A DNA stretch of 64,000 nucleotides. It comes from Mariannaea sp. PMI_226 (Eukaryota > Ascomycota > Sordariomycetes > Hypocreales > Nectriaceae). Below are positions 63,822 to 64,000 of this stretch, in pieces; positions within the stretch are counted from its first letter, which is position 1; every line of letters starts with the position of its first letter. Location of the stretch: the NCBI GenBank assembly GCA_024336345.1, contig JANFOG010000007.1:1364001-1428000 (forward strand). The letters are read 5' to 3'. Both the position numbers and the translations under genes were made by a program. The notes under the pieces are model-generated. The model worked only from the letters and a program-made list of their open reading frames with translations. It searched no databases and was not told the DNA's origin.

Positions 63822-64000
63822 ATGCTTGCTTACCGCCTAGTAGTGCTGGCAGCAGCTCTGATTTCATGGGTGCGGGCTTGGCAGCTCGATGCCTCCTGTC
63901 AACGTATGTACTGTGTAACATCGTCCTTCTCACCAAACAGGGATTGTGGCTGACGGGATACTACCAGAATATCGAAGCCTTTATGTTGATGCAATGGCTC
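63822..64000 (+). CDS. Secreted protein start, possibly zincin/metallopeptidase-type, cut by window edge
   Basis: ATG 63822 (CAAAATGC context) begins MLAYRLVVLAAALISWVRAW, a clear signal peptide, followed by QLDASC. With an intron 63904-63967 (donor GTATGT, branch GCTGAC, acceptor CCAG) the protein continues QQYRSLYVDAMA to the window edge; an alternative acceptor at 63940 gives a 37-nt intron and a different reading. The W-x-L/V-D-x-S-C start followed by a helix ending in AM-A is like the beginning of fungal secreted zincin-type (M35-like) proteins, but the catalytic part lies outside the window, so the family is a guess. Confidence 0.55.

Overview
The window looks like a repeat-rich accessory segment of a filamentous ascomycete genome (Pezizomycotina; a Sordariomycete/Hypocreales-type fungus is my inference, not shown by a marker gene). 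Protein genes are split by short introns (about 46-86 nt) with GTAAGT/GTGAGT-type donors and CTAAC/CTGAC-type branch sites. The families are typically fungal: STAND/NLR proteins, an LtrA-like membrane protein, a Pth11/rhodopsin-domain protein, a subtilase, a Kex2-repeat secreted protein and large cysteine-containing secreted proteins. No rRNA, tRNA, CRISPR array or bacterial-style operon was seen.

Layout. 1-672: start of a nucleoside-phosphorylase-domain gene running off the left edge (minus). 1.35-6.5 kb: repeats only. 7.4-12.9 kb: a small two-helix membrane protein and an apparently intact hydrolase/NB-ARC/TPR NLR of 1321 residues. 15.7-17.8 kb: LtrA-like membrane protein (minus). 19-20 kb: repeats with a nested SINE-like insertion. 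20.0-22.8 kb: broken secreted subtilase. 24.3-25.7 kb: rhodopsin-domain membrane protein. 26.1-26.7 kb: a MITE nested in another MITE. 26.9-28.5 kb: aldehyde dehydrogenase. 29-31.6 kb: broken phosphorylase/NB-ARC/TPR NLR. 31.7-35.3 kb: mostly gene-free, visibly AT-rich. 35.4-36.1 kb: secreted repeat protein with five KR sites. 37.4-41.9 kb: an unrecognised large protein and a decayed P-type ATPase, head to head and both lacking their 5' ends at the same junction. 42.6-44.0 kb: kinase-like gene. 44.3-50.5 kb: repeats and a broken NACHT/ankyrin NLR. 51.2-62.8 kb: secreted protein, Thg1-like polymerase, EthD-domain protein and a 760-residue secreted protein. 63.4-64 kb: a third MITE and the start of a secreted protein running off the right edge.

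Two themes join the genes. One is innate-recognition (NLR) machinery: four loci, of which one is complete, one is cut by the window edge and two are decayed by nonsense and frameshift changes. The other is secretion: subtilase, KR-repeat protein, two large secreted proteins and a possible metallopeptidase-type protein at the edge. The rest is mobile DNA: an unidentified 1.8-1.9 kb repeat carrying a GCTAGC-rich minisatellite (2 copies), a 0.3-0.4 kb repeat (3 copies), a SINE-like family (about 6 copies) and a TA-flanked MITE family (3 copies, one nested in another). The exon sums of the four multi-exon models I call complete with many introns (NLR, LtrA, rhodopsin, 760-residue protein) are all multiples of three, which supports the splice sites chosen.
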